In this document: positions 11,634 to 22,580 of the stretch, piece after piece
How the letters are laid out: each line of letters starts with the position of its first letter
Position numbering within the stretch: the first letter of the stretch is position 1
Source of the DNA: Hyaloraphidium curvatum
Lineage: Eukaryota > Monoblepharomycota > Hyaloraphidiomycetes > Hyaloraphidiales > Hyaloraphidiaceae
Direction of reading: 5' to 3'
NCBI GenBank assembly: GCA_025558095.1
Contig: JAIVFI010000025.1
Span: 124,001-188,000 of the forward strand
DNA length: 64,000 nucleotides
Position numbers and translations under genes: made by a program
Notes under the pieces: generated by a model
What the model was told of the DNA's origin: nothing
The model's input: only the letters and a program-made list of their open reading frames with translations
Database searches by the model: none

Positions 11634-12925
11634 ATGCCGGCCGCGACGCCCTCCGCCGGCCCGCCGATGAACTCGCAGCTCGCACAGCTGCACCGCGAGC
11701 GCGTGGCGCGGCTCGCCAGGGCGGCGCCCGCCGGTCCCGCCGGGGAGTCACCCGCGCCGACGAAGCCCGCGATGAAGCGCCAAATCATCGACCTCACGGG
11801 CGGCTCGGACGACGACGACGACGTGCGCATCATTGCTGTGCGTCCGGCGAAGCTCGCCCGGCGCGCCCCTCCGGCACCCGCCGTGTCCCCCGCCCGCCTC
11901 CTGCGCCCGCCTCTGGCAACGCACCCCTTCCTGGCCCCCCGCAGCACCCTTTTCGCTCCTCCGGGCCCCAAGTCTGCCCTCCGCGTCGCCACCTCCGGGT
12001 TCTCTTTCATGTGGTGGCACCGCTCCTTCTACCCCCGCAAACTCCAGAAAGGAGCCGAGTTCGAGCACTACCTGAAAACCTTCTCATCCGTGGAGATCAA
12101 TTCGACTTCTACACGTTCGTGAAGGAGGGAACGTGGAAATCGTGGCGGGCCAAGGCAGAGGCGGTGCGGTGCAGGGACGGGAGGGAGGTGCGGATCGCCG
12201 TCAAGGTCAACAACTACTTCACGCACAAGAAGAAGATGGTGGGATGCACCGGGCGCGGGCCAGCCATGCAAGCCGTTGAACGACGTTACGCCGCGCAGCA
12301 CGCCGACGCCGACTTCTGCAACGCCTTCGCGGGCTTCTTCTCCGGCGCCGCCCTGCTCGGCCCGCACCTCGGCCCCCTCCTCTTCCAGCTCCCGCACTTC
12401 TTCCACTACTCGCGCACCCGCCTCGAGGACATCTGCCGCGCCGCGACGATGCTGGAGCACATGGGCCTCGGCGGCAGGATGGCCGTCGAGCAGCGGAACC
12501 CGTCGTGGTGGCGCGACGACGTCTACTCGGCCTTTGCCGCGCACGGGATCTGGTGCGTTCCTCCGCTCCCCGCCCGCAGGCACGCGCTCACCGTCCCGTG
12601 CGTGCGCAGCCTGGTGCACATCCACGTCGCCAACGACCCCCTCCGCCCGTGGATGCCCACCTTCCCCGCCGGCCCCGCCTGGCAGCCCCCCTCCCGGCCC
12701 ATCACCTCCACCTCGCTCGTGTACCTCCGCCTGCACGGCCCGCAGGGGAGGTACGTCGGCTCGTACGGCACGGCGTTCCTGAAGGAGACTGCGTTGTGGG
12801 TCAAGGAGAGGGCGGGGGGAAGGGAGGTCTGGGCCGCGTTCAACAACACGGACAGCGGGAGAGGGTGGCCGGATGCGTGCGCGGATGCGAGGCAGCTGGC
12901 GGGGGAGGCGGGTGTGAGGGCGTGA
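11634..12925 (+). CDS. DUF72-family protein with N-terminal SIM-like motif; apparent frameshift
   Basis: DUF72 (YecE-like TIM-barrel) proteins are widespread but of unknown function. Exons proposed: 11634-12238, 12299-12552 and 12610-12925; both introns (60 and 57 nt) are in frame and stop-free. Recognisable segments: ATSGFSFMWWHRSFYP, FSSVEINST, VKVNNYFTHKKKM, LGPLLFQLPHFF, VEQRNPSWW and VYLRLHGPQGRY. The frame breaks inside the family's EINSTFY block near 12107: EINST is read in one frame and FYTFVKEGTWKSW in the next, as if one base were missing. No intron can bridge this. The first 50 residues before the domain include KRQIIDLTGG followed by five Asp, which resembles a SUMO-interaction motif. 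Either this is a young pseudogene, a recoding site or a base error in the assembly. Confidence 0.72.
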
Positions 12926-13482
12926 GGATGCGGGATGCGGGATGCGGGGGTCGGGGTTCGGGAGGGAAGGCCGGGATGCCGTGGGGATGGATAAGAGCGG
13001 AGTTGCGGGGAGACTGAAGCGGTTGATCGTCCTTTTTCGCTGATACACGGGTTGCTTCGTTCGAAAGCGATCAGGGTTCCTCACCCTGGTGACGGGTTGC
13101 GGATGCGCAGCGCGGCTCCCGCGTCATTCGTCGTCCAAAAGGGACACTTCGAGATGCGTACAGGCAGCTCTGAACGTGGGCACCTCGCATGCGAAATGCA
13201 AGACGGGCCTCTGGAGCGCGGGCAAGCCCGCGACCGCCCGTTCGACCACGCCTTCCCGTCGTCGGTAGGAATGCGCAAGGTTGTGCACAGTGGGGAACGC
13301 CGGTCCGTGCATCGGGTCGAAAAGCTTATCCCAGTTGCAGAATTGGATTTAAACAATCAGCTCCACATGTATATACACACTTTTGCCCTTCGTGGGTCCA
13401 GACATATTACTTCCTGTTATGCCAATCCGGGCTCGGAGACTCGCTGGAGAGGATCAGGGTGCTCGCCTGTCCCCATCGATCA
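12926..13482. other. Intergenic region between convergent genes
   Basis: 557 bp between two genes that end towards each other (DUF72 and the Lys/Arg-tailed secreted protein). Short overlapping open frames occur on both strands, but none has a motif, a signal peptide or splice support. It presumably holds two 3' UTRs. Nothing else seen. Confidence 0.5.
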
Positions 13483-14458
13483 TCACCTCTTTGTAGTCGC
13501 CCTGACTCCTTTCCTGGTGGTTACCCTGATGCCCTTCTTGGTGGTGACCTTGTTCCTCTTGGATGACGTCCTGCGCTTGGTTGTGGCCTTCTTCGCGGCC
13601 GTCGTGTACTTGACCCCCGGAATCGGGTAATCGCGCAGGTCGCTGCGGCGCGCGGGGTGGGAGGCTGCGAGACGGTTCGGGCGGCGGGTTGGCACCCGGA
13701 CGGATCCGCCGACCGGTGGCCACCCACCAAGGTTGTCGGCCAGCGGTCCGCACGCCTCGAACCGGTTCCACCCGCACGAAACGAACGACCGGACGGCCTG
13801 AGGAGGATCCCGACCCAACGTGCCGCGGAAGTTAGCTGCTTCCCTAGGCATGCGGCGCAACGGCAAGCACCTGCCCATCACTCGCCCGGCACAACTCGTC
13901 GGTCGCGCCGAAGAAGGCTTTCTCGGACCAGCCGGCTAGGTTGGGCACCCGCAGGTTGGGGGGGATGGGGTCCAGCCCGCTCATCACGGGGCAGCCGGGA
14001 GGCTGCGCCGGGCCGATGAGGTGTAGGATGAAGCCCCGGCCCGAGGGGAACTGCTGCAGCGCTCGGAACAAGGGTTCGTCGACGGGGAGGCCCAGGAACC
14101 CTCGGTACGAAGGAAGACGGCGGTCCGGAACGTCGACGCACATCTCGGCCATGAAGATGAAGGGCAGGTAGGACAGCCCCGCGTTCCGGCACCCTGCCTG
14201 CGCGGCCGTGTAGTTCCTGAGGGAGCTGGGTGGGCACGGGCCAGATCGGATGCCGGGGAGCGTTCTGTTCGGATCCAGAAAGATGGGAGCCTCGTTCACG
14301 ACGTTATCCAGGTCGGTGGGGCGGCACACGCCGTTCCTGATGCCCCGCCAGAACACGTAGTACATGACGTGCCAAGCATCGGCGGTGTCGCAGAGCAGCA
14401 GGATGACGAATGCCGCGAGGGCGAGCAGCCCGCTGCCGCGGAGTTGTGGGGAACGCAT
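13483..14458 (-). CDS. Predicted secreted protein with basic Thr/Lys/Arg-rich tail
   Basis: Two exons, 14458-13871 and 13797-13483, with a 73-bp intron, giving 300 aa. The start MRSPQLRGSG opens a signal peptide (LLALAAFVILLLCDTADA). The frame is open further upstream to 14641, but that part is arginine-rich and would bury the signal, so I chose ATG 14458. The mature part has about nine Cys, N-x-T sites (NRT, NYT) and aromatic-rich motifs (WHVMYYVFWRG, YLPFIFMAEMCVDV). The second exon adds FVSCGWNRFEACG and ends with about 40 residues of Lys/Arg/Thr repeats (TTKKGIRVTTRKGVRATTKR). Such a polycationic tail could bind cell wall or nucleic acid (inference). I recognise no family. Confidence 0.68.
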
Positions 14459-14971
14459 CGCGCGGGAACGCCCGACCTTGGCTTGATGAGGATCGCCACA
14501 GGAGCCGAGGGAACGTGCTGCCAAGGTGGAGGACCGGAAACGCCGGAAGCGGGAATGCCCTTGCGCGGATTTCTGTCTGGAAACGCACGCCGTGCCTTCA
14601 GCCACCCACCTCCGACGTAAGCGCGTGCACCAGTCCTTCAACCCGAACCAGGTGAGTCCGCCGGTGCAGCAGCTTGAAGCATCTTCCCACGTGGTAGAAA
14701 TGGATTTTTAACATACCCCTCGAGATAAGCATCGCCATGCGCTTTGCCCGGTGACCGGCAGAAGCGGGAAGCATGTTGTCCGGGAGGAGCCCCGCCCCGG
14801 ATCTGTTCCGGAAAGGCGCAATAATTGCGTCAGGTCTGAAATTGCCCTTGGGTCGCATGTTTCCGAGTCGCGTTGGAAGTCTGACTACTTGCTGGCGGGG
14901 GCCGCGGAGGGGCGCTGGACCCGAAATCGCTGCACCTGGGTCTCAAACATTCCCTGGATCCCCCGGCGAAG
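14459..14971. other. Intergenic divergent promoter region
   Basis: 513 bp between the divergent starts of the Lys/Arg-tailed secreted protein (minus, 14458) and the large helical secreted protein (plus, 14972). It is locally less GC-rich, with ATTTTTAACATA near 14702-14713 and AATAATTG near 14819. These are the only AT-rich tracts and are candidate core promoter elements. No gene recognised. Confidence 0.4.
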
Positions 14972-17900
14972 ATGTGGCTACCCGCGCTTCGGGGGCTTGC
15001 ATTCTTGCTCCTCGCGTGCCTTTTGGCCACCGGCGCGTCGGCGGAAGGCCCACCGCTGGACCCCGCGCAGCTGCGCGCAAAAGAGGACAGCGAGCTCGCG
15101 CGCCTGTGGCGCGAGGTAGCGAAACCCGGCCCCCCGGCACCGCCGAGCGGCGATGGCGCGGTGGCTGATGCGGCCGCGAGCATTCTCGGCGCGGCGGCGC
15201 GTTCGCGGCCCGCCAAAGCGCTCCTGCGCGTGGCGCTAGAAGCCTCGGCCAAGGCCGTCTCCGGCGTCGCGGTCGGGCAGCTGAAGGTTGTCGGCGTCGT
15301 GCTGGAGCAGCTCGTGAATCTGGGGCAGTTCCGGCTGATGGGCCCGGGCGCCGTCGTGTCGGCCGACTGGGCGATAAAGGGCATGGCGTTCGTGGAAAAG
15401 ACAGCGGATCCGTATGGGCTTTACGGCTTGCGGCGCAAGATTGGAGATAAGCTGAAGAAGCTCTCCCCCAAGGCGTTGGGAACCGTGTACGGGGCGTTAG
15501 GGGAGGCCGCTGGAGCCGTCGAGGGAGAAATGAAACGCCACACCAAGGGCGCCCGCGGTGAAAACCTTTGGGGGAAGGGCTTGGAGATGGCGGCGCGGGA
15601 CGCATTCCTGGTCGCGCTGAGCACGGGGCTCAAGGAGGAATATCGCGTGCTCCGCAAGGCGATCAAGAAGGTGCTCGGAGACCTCGAACGGCGCATCCGC
15701 GAGCTGGCGGACGGCATGGTCGGGAAGACCCCCCGCGACGCAGATGCCGGCAAAGGCAAAGGGACTCGGAGGCGCCTGCGACCCCGCAAGGCGTCCAAAT
15801 GGGGCTCGCTCGCGGCCCTGGCAGGCGGGCTCGCATCGGGGAAAGGTTCCGGGCTCGCCGCCTTGGCCGGCGGGCTCGTATCGGGCCAGAGTTCGGGGTC
15901 GGGGCTCGCGAAGATCGCCCTGGATGCTGCAAAGAAGGCTGCCGGGGTCCCCTCGGCCGGCGACCAGGGCCAGGGCTCGGGCCCGGCGGATGCCGCACCT
16001 GAAAAGCCGGACGATCCCATCTCGGCTGCGGTGGAGCAGATCGAGGACACAGAGGCATTCAAAGCTGCCGTTGCCACTGCCAAGAAGGTCGCCGACACCG
16101 CCGCAAAGACGCTCGGCTCCGCATTCGACGCCGCCGTGGGCGCGGTCCAGAAAGCGATCGTCGCGGCGGCCACGGGCCTGGCCAAAGAAGGCAACGAGCT
16201 GGCATCCTCGGCCATGGCCCTGTTCCCGGCCCTCGCGAACCGGACCGAGGAAGCCTTCGCGCTTCTCTTTGACCGCTCCCGCGGGGAAATGACGGCTGCG
16301 ATCGCCGCCTCGTTCGACGCCATGGCCAACGCGTGCACCGCCGCGCTGGAGAAGGCCGTCGGCGTCTTCGTGAACGGATTCGAGAAGTTCATCAACGATC
16401 CCGTCACTGTCACCCAAAAGGCGAGCATCGTCCGCATGGACCTCGACGACGCCGTCGCCCCCCTCCGCGCGCGGATCCGCGGCCGCGGCGCAGTGCTGGC
16501 CATCTCCTTCGCGGCGAACCTGAACGACACCCGCGACGTGATGTTGGGCCTCGTCGGGGCCGGGTTCTCGGTGCTGGGCGACGTCGTCGACACGCTGCGG
16601 TACCGCGCGGAGATCGCGCTGGCCGAGGCCGAGGCGGCAACTCTGCAGAAAGCTGCTGGGCTCGCGGCAAAGACCAAGGCGGAAGTGGCGATCGCGTTCG
16701 GATTCACGCCCGCGGATGCCAAGACCGAGAGCGAGGAGGAAGAGTCGGACGGGCCCAAAGAGGGAGGCGGCGCGGGGGCGCTGCCCGCACCGAGTGCTCC
16801 CGCACGCGACTGCGAAAAGGAACCCGCAGCCACCAAAGCCGAGTGCGAGCGGCAGGAGCTGGATCGGTTGAGAGGTGGGCGCGGCAGGCACCCCGATCTG
16901 CCCCCATGCCGACGTCCCCGGCATCCGCAGGCAAGATCGACGCTCAGGCCGACAAGGACCTCGTCGCTCGCATCGAAAACGCGGAGGCCAAGGCGGCAAA
17001 GATGGCCATGGCCGTCGGCGCGTTCTTTGCAAAGACGAACCTCGGGGGAAGCGCGATCAAGGCGCTCAAGGCGAGCGCCGGGCTCTTCGGGAAGGGCATG
17101 AAGGTCGCCTCAAAGACAGGCATCAGGTGAGTTGCCTCAGCCGGATGGATGTGCGGGCGGAGCGCTTCACCGCCCTTCGTGCCGTCCCGCAGGGGCCTCG
17201 AGATGCTCATCAAGCTGGAATCCAAGGTGACGGGATTCACGCTCAAAATCGCGGCGAAGACCGTCGTCAGCCAGGTCGGTAAAGCCGTCGATATCGCGTT
17301 CGAAGTGGTCAAGGACGACAACGACGTGCGTGGAGGCGCGCCGCCGGCCGGGCTCGGTTTCCGCTGACCCGCCTTCTAGTTCACGTTCTGGCTCCTGAAG
17401 AACTTGGTGCCCGGCTTTGATGCCGCGCAACAGAGTGTCAAGAACATCGTGGTTGCGACCGTCAGAGGACTCATGCCCCATGTCGAGAGCGAGATCGCCT
17501 TGCTGCTCTCGCGTTTCAACGCGGCCTTCCTGGACATCGTGCACAGGCTGGACGGTGCGATGGACAAGATCCTGGACATCTTCGGGCAGCTGGCAGGGGC
17601 GTTTGGGAAGGATGTTGCGGCTGCGGGATCGCGGATCACGAATGACGTGCTTGACAGGGCCAACGCGACGGCCGAGAGGAAGGCACCTGAGCGGTATCGC
17701 CTTACGCCGCCCTCTGTGGCAGGAGACGGGGATGTCGGGGATTCGGATGCCGACAACGAGGAGGAGAAGGAGGATGACGATGAGGAGGACGACGAGGACG
17801 AGGAGGACGGCGACGGAGACGAGGACCGCCGGCTTTCCCGCCGCAAGAGCCGATCCAGCCTCGATTTGTTCAAGACCTTGGCGTCCAAGGCGGCCCAATC

Positions 17901-18753
17901 CGCCAAGGAGGGCCAATCCGCCAAGCTCCCCGCCCGGCCGGCCATTGCGGCCGGGTCCGGCGGGGCGGCGCCCCCGAAGCGCCCGAACAAGCTCAATACC
18001 CTGGCCGACGATCTGGGCCGCAAGGCGCGCGCGCTGGCTGCTGACGCCGCGCGGAGCGCCGGGGACAGCAAGATCAACCGCATGGTACGCAGCAAGGCGC
18101 GGCGGATCCTTGCGGCTATCGAGGCGCGGCTGCAGCCCATGCTGGACCGGCTGGTGCCCGCGCTGCAGAAGAACGTGCTCAGCATGGCGGATCGGCTGGC
18201 AAAGGAGGGCGACCAAGTGGCCGAAGAACTGATGCCGCACATTCGCGTGGCGGTGGCCGATACGAAGGACGTCATCGAGGCGTACTTTCTGGAGGCAAAG
18301 GGGCGGCTCGTGAAGGAGGTGGAAGCGACTTTCGACGAGCTGATCCCGTGGGCCAAGGTGACCATGCGCAAGGCTATCGCGATCCTCATCGACGCGGCCA
18401 AGAACGAGATCCCCGGTCCTTTCGACTTTGCCGTCGACGCAATCATAGACGGGGTCAAGCCAGTCATTGAACTCGGCATGGCCAAGGTCGAGAGCAAGAT
18501 CGACCAGCAGGGCCAGAAGCTCAGGGAGACGGTCGCCCTCAAGGTGAAAAGTGTCTCGGCGATGGTGCAGGGTTCCCTCGACAAGGTGGAGACGACGTTG
18601 GAGGTGAAGATTGTGCAGCTGCAGAAGGCGGCGCACGAAAAGATCGTGCACGCCGAAAAGCAAATGGTGGGAAAGATGGACAAGGCCGGCACGCGGCTTC
18701 GGTGCAAGGTCGCCAAGGACAGCGGCCGCAAGCTGCCGGCAGATTGTGAGTGA
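14972..18753 (+). CDS. Large secreted Ala/Lys-rich helical protein, family unknown
   Basis: Four exons: 14972-16874, 16931-17126, 17193-17325 and 17380-18753, giving 1201 aa. A clear signal peptide (LAFLLLACLLATGASA) is present and there is no TM afterwards. The whole mature chain is rich in Ala, Lys, Asp and Glu with long amphipathic-helix character, for example KAAVATAKKVADTAAKTLGS and AKVESKIDQQGQKLRETVAL. Short Gly/Ser repeats (AALAGGLASGKGSG then AALAGGLVSGQSSG) sit near residue 280. A strongly acidic run (about 30 Asp/Glu within 50 residues) lies in exon 4. The C-terminal quarter repeats helices reminiscent of apolipoprotein- or LEA-like chains. There are few Cys. I do not recognise a family; it could be a lipid-binding or structural matrix protein (inference). 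Confidence 0.7.
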
Positions 18754-18976
18754 CGGGGTTACCGGGAGGTGCAGAGGCAGAACGGACGTAGATGGAGCTG
18801 GCCGGGATTGGATTGAGCAAATGCAGACTTGGGTGGACGTAGGGACGGTGGGAGCGGGATGGAACCCAACGCCATTGGCCTCGCTTGACTTGCGGTGGAG
18901 CACCGCCGAGAGCACCACTAACTAGAATCATGTGGCCCTCCCTGCTAACATCCAACTCCCGGCCGAATCTGTCCTC

Positions 18977-19342
18977 CTACTGATACACAAGAAGGAACGA
19001 CTTGCGGAAACCGTCCTTGGCCACGTTCCATCTCGTGCGCGTTCCCGCCGGGATCGTCCACCCATCCCCCGGCCCGAGCGTCACCTTCTTTCCCGTGTCC
19101 AGGTCGGTGAGCTCCAGCTCTCCCTCCAGCACGAACGCGTGTTCAGTGAAGATCCAGTGCACGTCAAAGGCCCCGGCGCGCTGGCGGTACTCGCCCGCCA
19201 TGATCTTGCCGTCCCGTTCCGTGTGGCGGACGAGGACTTCGGGGTGCGCGTCGCCGGAGAAGTTGGTGCCGCCGTTTGCGGGGGCGTCAAAGGGGGTCCA
19301 GCCCGAGGGGCTGGCGGGGTCGGATTTCAGGCACGCGAACAT
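18977..19342 (-). CDS. Small cupin-fold protein (DUF861/cupin_3-like)
   Basis: Single exon, 121 aa, no signal peptide. The sequence is a compact beta-barrel. DVHWIFTEHAFVLEGELEL corresponds to cupin motif 1 with E-H spacing, and TLGPGDGWTIPAGTRTRWNV to motif 2 (G-x-x-P-x-G). The final segment FRKSFLLVYQ closes the fold. DUF861 proteins include EutQ-like and (S)-ureidoglycine aminohydrolase relatives; the metal site is incomplete (only some of the usual His are present), so an enzymatic role is uncertain. The ATG at 19342 is the only in-frame start giving the whole fold. It is isolated, lying between the large secreted protein and 650 bp of non-coding DNA. Confidence 0.82.
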   Translation of the reverse strand: MFACLKSDPASPSGWTPFDAPANGGTNFSGDAHPEVLVRHTERDGKIMAGEYRQRAGAFDVHWIFTEHAFVLEGELELTDLDTGKKVTLGPGDGWTIPAGTRTRWNVAKDGFRKSFLLVYQ

Positions 19343-19993
19343 TGGTCTGGTGAAGGGTGGTCAGTTCGCCTGCTCGCTCCGGATCACGGACGCGTTCGGC
19401 CGGGAAGGTGTGGTTCGAATTTGTCTCCCAGCGTTGGGGGAGACAGCTCCCGACTCGTTGCCCCGAAAGGGGCGCCCGGCTTTCTCTCCCTTCAGACAGC
19501 TCAATCCTGAAGCAACAGGCAACACTAGCAACATTTGAACCCAAAAGCATCACGAAGTGCTCGCATGGTCGTGGTCGGTGTGCGCTTTTTGGAGACGCGC
19601 CATGGTCTGGTCTGGTCTGGTCTATCCACCGGCGTCGTACTACATGAGTAACTCGATGCCAGCAGGTAATCGCGCCAAAGCGCATGTGTCCGGCGCCCAT
19701 GCTTTTCCGTCAATTCCTTCCGTCAAATCCACGAATGGGCAGAAGATGGATCACAATCGCACTGTACCGGCGCCCGGCCCATCCGGAACGGAAAGCTTTG
19801 GTTATCAATATCAATTGCAGAATGTCTCGCATGGGAAATGTGCATTGATGAAAAGCTAGCTTCTGCTCGTGCCGTTCTGACGATCTGACTCATTGGCAAG
19901 CCTATTGGTCCCACTCGACAAGGCCATCGATCACCGGACGCCGGACGCCGCTAAATCATTCCAGCAACACTTTCGCAATGGCAAGACTCCGCC
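19343..19993. other. Intergenic divergent region, relatively AT-rich
   Basis: 651 bp between the cupin gene (minus) and a small secreted protein gene (plus). It has a short CTGGT repeat (TCTGGTCTGGTCTGGTCTAT, about 19604-19623), and the interval 19640-19900 is clearly more AT-rich than the neighbourhood (TTATCAATATCAATTGC, about 19802-19818). No motif-bearing frame is seen. It is likely the promoters of both genes. Confidence 0.5.
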
Positions 19994-20367
19994 ATGTCCA
20001 AGCTCGCCGTCGTCGTCGCTTTCGTGCTCGCGCTGCTCGGTACGCGCCCCGTTCCCGCGGGCGCGCGCACTGCCTTCCGCGCTTACCTCTCTCACCCCTC
20101 GCCCTCCCCCTCATTTTCCTCCGCGCAGCCCTCGTCTTCAGCGCCGCCGCCGTCCCCCCCGGCGCCCTCGAGGATACCAACTGGTCCAAGTTCTGCGACT
20201 TCTTCGTCACCGAGGGCTGCTACAACGGCAACAAGGGCAGCTGCGTCTCGACGGTCTGCAGCAACGACATCAAGAACTGCAACCAGTTCTGCAAGGTCAT
20301 CGAGGGGCTGGGGCTGTACACGTGCCAGCAGGGCGGCTGCGTGTCGCTGTGCAACCAGGTCGTCTGA
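19994..20367 (+). CDS. Small secreted cysteine-rich protein (94 aa)
   Basis: Two exons, 19994-20039 and 20129-20367, joined across an 89-bp intron that ends in a pyrimidine-rich tract. Splicing completes the signal peptide: MSKLAVVVAFVLAL joined to ALVFSAAAVPP. The mature part is about 70 residues with nine Cys in pairs (KFCDFF, GCYN, SCVSTVC, NCNQFC, TCQQGGC, LCNQ). This pattern is typical of small disulfide-rich secreted proteins. An odd Cys number suggests dimerisation or one free thiol. No family is recognised; whether it acts as an effector, an adhesin fragment or an antimicrobial peptide is not decidable here. The gene stands alone, with 650-680 bp of non-coding DNA on each side. Confidence 0.75.
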
Positions 20368-21046
20368 GGGGTGGGCGTCGCCGCTTTGCGGGATGATCGG
20401 GACGGGGGCTGATCGTACGCGCGCGCAGCCGTCGCTGCGCAGGGCGTCGCTCCTGCGGTCAAGGGGCTCTCGATCTGCGGGGTCGGATGCCGCGGCAGGG
20501 GGGAGCAAGATGCCTGGGATCGGACGCCTTCGGGCACCGTGAGCGTGGTGCACATTGTAGTCGAGCAGTAGCGTAGTTAGCAGCTCTTGTTTCTATCGCT
20601 TGGGGTACATGCTTTGAAGATCCACGGATGGCCGTCGGTTCCTCTTGTGCCCAGTCGCGAGGCGTCGGTATCCCAATCACTCCAGCACCCCCGACCATCT
20701 GTCACCCACCTCGGGCCAGCGCATTGCAGCTATCGTCCACTTCCCGAACCAGTCTCCGGTGCGCTCAGGCGTTGGGACGCGCGATCACCGCGCGGAGGCT
20801 GGCACCCTCAGTTCGGGCGCAGCCCGACCGCTCAGCCCCGGCGCCGGCGCCATGCCGGAGACTTATACGCGCAGCCGGGCGCGCATGCCGGCACAGACGC
20901 CAATCGACTCTCTTCTTGCTCGTGGCCCCATCGGTCTTCGAGCCCCATTTGCAAAGCCCACGCTGCTCCCCGCACGAGCTCCCATCCCGTCCGCGCCACC
21001 GCTCCCATCCGCCCTCATTCCCCGCCGACGAAGCCCCGGGAACGCA
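20368..21046. other. Intergenic region
   Basis: 679 bp between two plus-strand genes. Several overlapping frames are open for 100-150 codons on both strands, but their composition (Ser/Pro/Arg/His) is that of random GC-rich DNA and there are no motifs. It probably holds the 3' UTR of the small secreted protein and the promoter of the next gene. Nothing else seen. Confidence 0.5.
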
Positions 21047-21486
21047 ATGGGCAACACCGAATCGCAGGTGCCTTTGCCCCTCCACTTCCCTTTCGGGCCC
21101 GGCTGATCCCCCACACCACCCGATCGCAGGTCGATGACGACGCCGTGTGCTTCGGCCCCGACCCCCGCCCCTCCCCCTCCTCCTGCACCTGCCCCGACCT
21201 CGGCCCCTGCGGCCGCCCCGCATGCAACAAGTTCGTCTACCTCTCCCGCGGCCGCGTGGTCGAGCGCGGGTACTGCGCCGGCGCGTGCCACTACGTCCCC
21301 CCGCGCGGCGGCCGGCCGTGCGGGTGCGCGCCGCGGAGTGGGAGCGCGCCGTTCTGCGAGAGGCATCTGAGGAGGATGGCGTGGGAGACGGGGAGGAGGT
21401 TGTGGGTGCCCATGCGCGGCGTTCAGTGCGAAGCTGACCGAAGCGCTTGCTTTCGCAGCCGGGAGGTGACCTTTGTCGAAGACTGA
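21047..21486 (+). CDS. Putatively N-myristoylated Cys-rich protein
   Basis: Two exons, 21047-21067 and 21130-21486 (62-bp intron), giving 125 aa. Exon 1 encodes only MGNTESQ, which fits the N-myristoylation consensus (Gly2, small residue or Ser at position 6), and an intron follows directly. Exon 2 has a Cys-dense core (CTCPDLGPCGRPACNK, YCAGACHY, PCGCAP, FCERH) that could bind zinc. No known zinc-finger class fits the spacing. The last 25 residues (after VPMRG) look less conserved in style and might instead be an unspliced 3' region. No family is recognised. A membrane-anchored zinc-binding adaptor is a reasonable guess. Confidence 0.5.
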
Positions 21487-22580
21487 GCGGGATCGTCGCG
21501 GAGCCGCATTCATCGTGGCACCCGCTGTATTGGAAGTTGATCGCCGTGTACTTAGGGTCTGTACAGGATCTCTGTCTTCATCCGAGTGCGAGCTCCGGCC
21601 TGTCAGTCGGCGCCGGGGCCGTCCGCGCGCCGCCACCATCCCAGCCTCGCTAGTCCGGTTCTGCACATCGGAACGCGCCCGAACTTGGGGAATGTGGCAA
21701 GCGGTAGTGGCCCCGCGGATCGGCCAGCCGACGCGCTCTCTGCGTTGATTGGTGAGATGGACCCTTCTCGGCCGACGGCGGCAACGGCCTCAACCCCGCC
21801 GCAGTTCCCCGACAACGCCAGACCTGCATACCCCCCCGTCTCCCCCCCATCCGATCCCGATCCTACCCCCGCGGGCGGCCGCCCCCGCGCGGATGCGCGG
21901 GTTGGCAGCCCGTCACGGGCCGGGACCCCGGATGCGTCAACGGATGCGTCACCTCCCCCCCGGACCCTGGCCGGACGTGGCCGGCGGCCGCACCGGGTCG
22001 CGTTCGAGGCCGCCTATTATCGGACGAGTGGTGGTGTTTTCGGTTTTCGGGCGCGTCCGATCGGGTCCGCGGCGGGGCGGAACCCTGGGCGGGCTGCGGC
22101 GGCGAGGGACCGTTCGTGTCACATGCGGGTCCGGCCACCGGGCGCCGGGGAGGGATGCATGGAATGGCGGCGATATAGCCCCGGTCGCGTCGGAGAGGTG
22201 CATAAAGTTCGATGCGGGACGGCTGGGGAATTCTGTTAGGGTATAACGGGCCGGGGATCATGTCAGTAAGGTCGGCCGCGTCAGCGATGAGATCGATCTG
22301 GGATGCCGCCGGGCCGGCCGGGAAGAGTTGGGACGCCGCGGACGGACGGCGGCGGAAACGGCCGCATGTAAGCTGGAAAGGGAGGCGGTATGTTTACCGC
22401 CCATCGTTGCCCGGCCGCAGGGCGCACCGGGGACGGGGGGATTGCCGCCGCCAAATGACGATCCGGGTCCGGACTCCGTGGCGCAACCCATTGAGCCAAA
22501 ACTCCCCCGCTCCTGACGCAACAACCTCAAACACACAACCGCAAGTAGCTCATTTTAGAGGACAGTTCGGCGCTCCCGGC
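21487..22580. other. Long GC-rich intergenic region
   Basis: 1.1 kb without a supportable gene. Overlapping frames on both strands are Arg/Pro/Gly/Ser-rich and carry no motif. There are C-tracts (21831-21850) and a CATAAAG element near 22201. The sequence just before 22581 turns AT-richer (CACACAACCGCAAGTAGCTC, about 22531-22550), as expected for a promoter or leader of the downstream gene. Confidence 0.45.
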
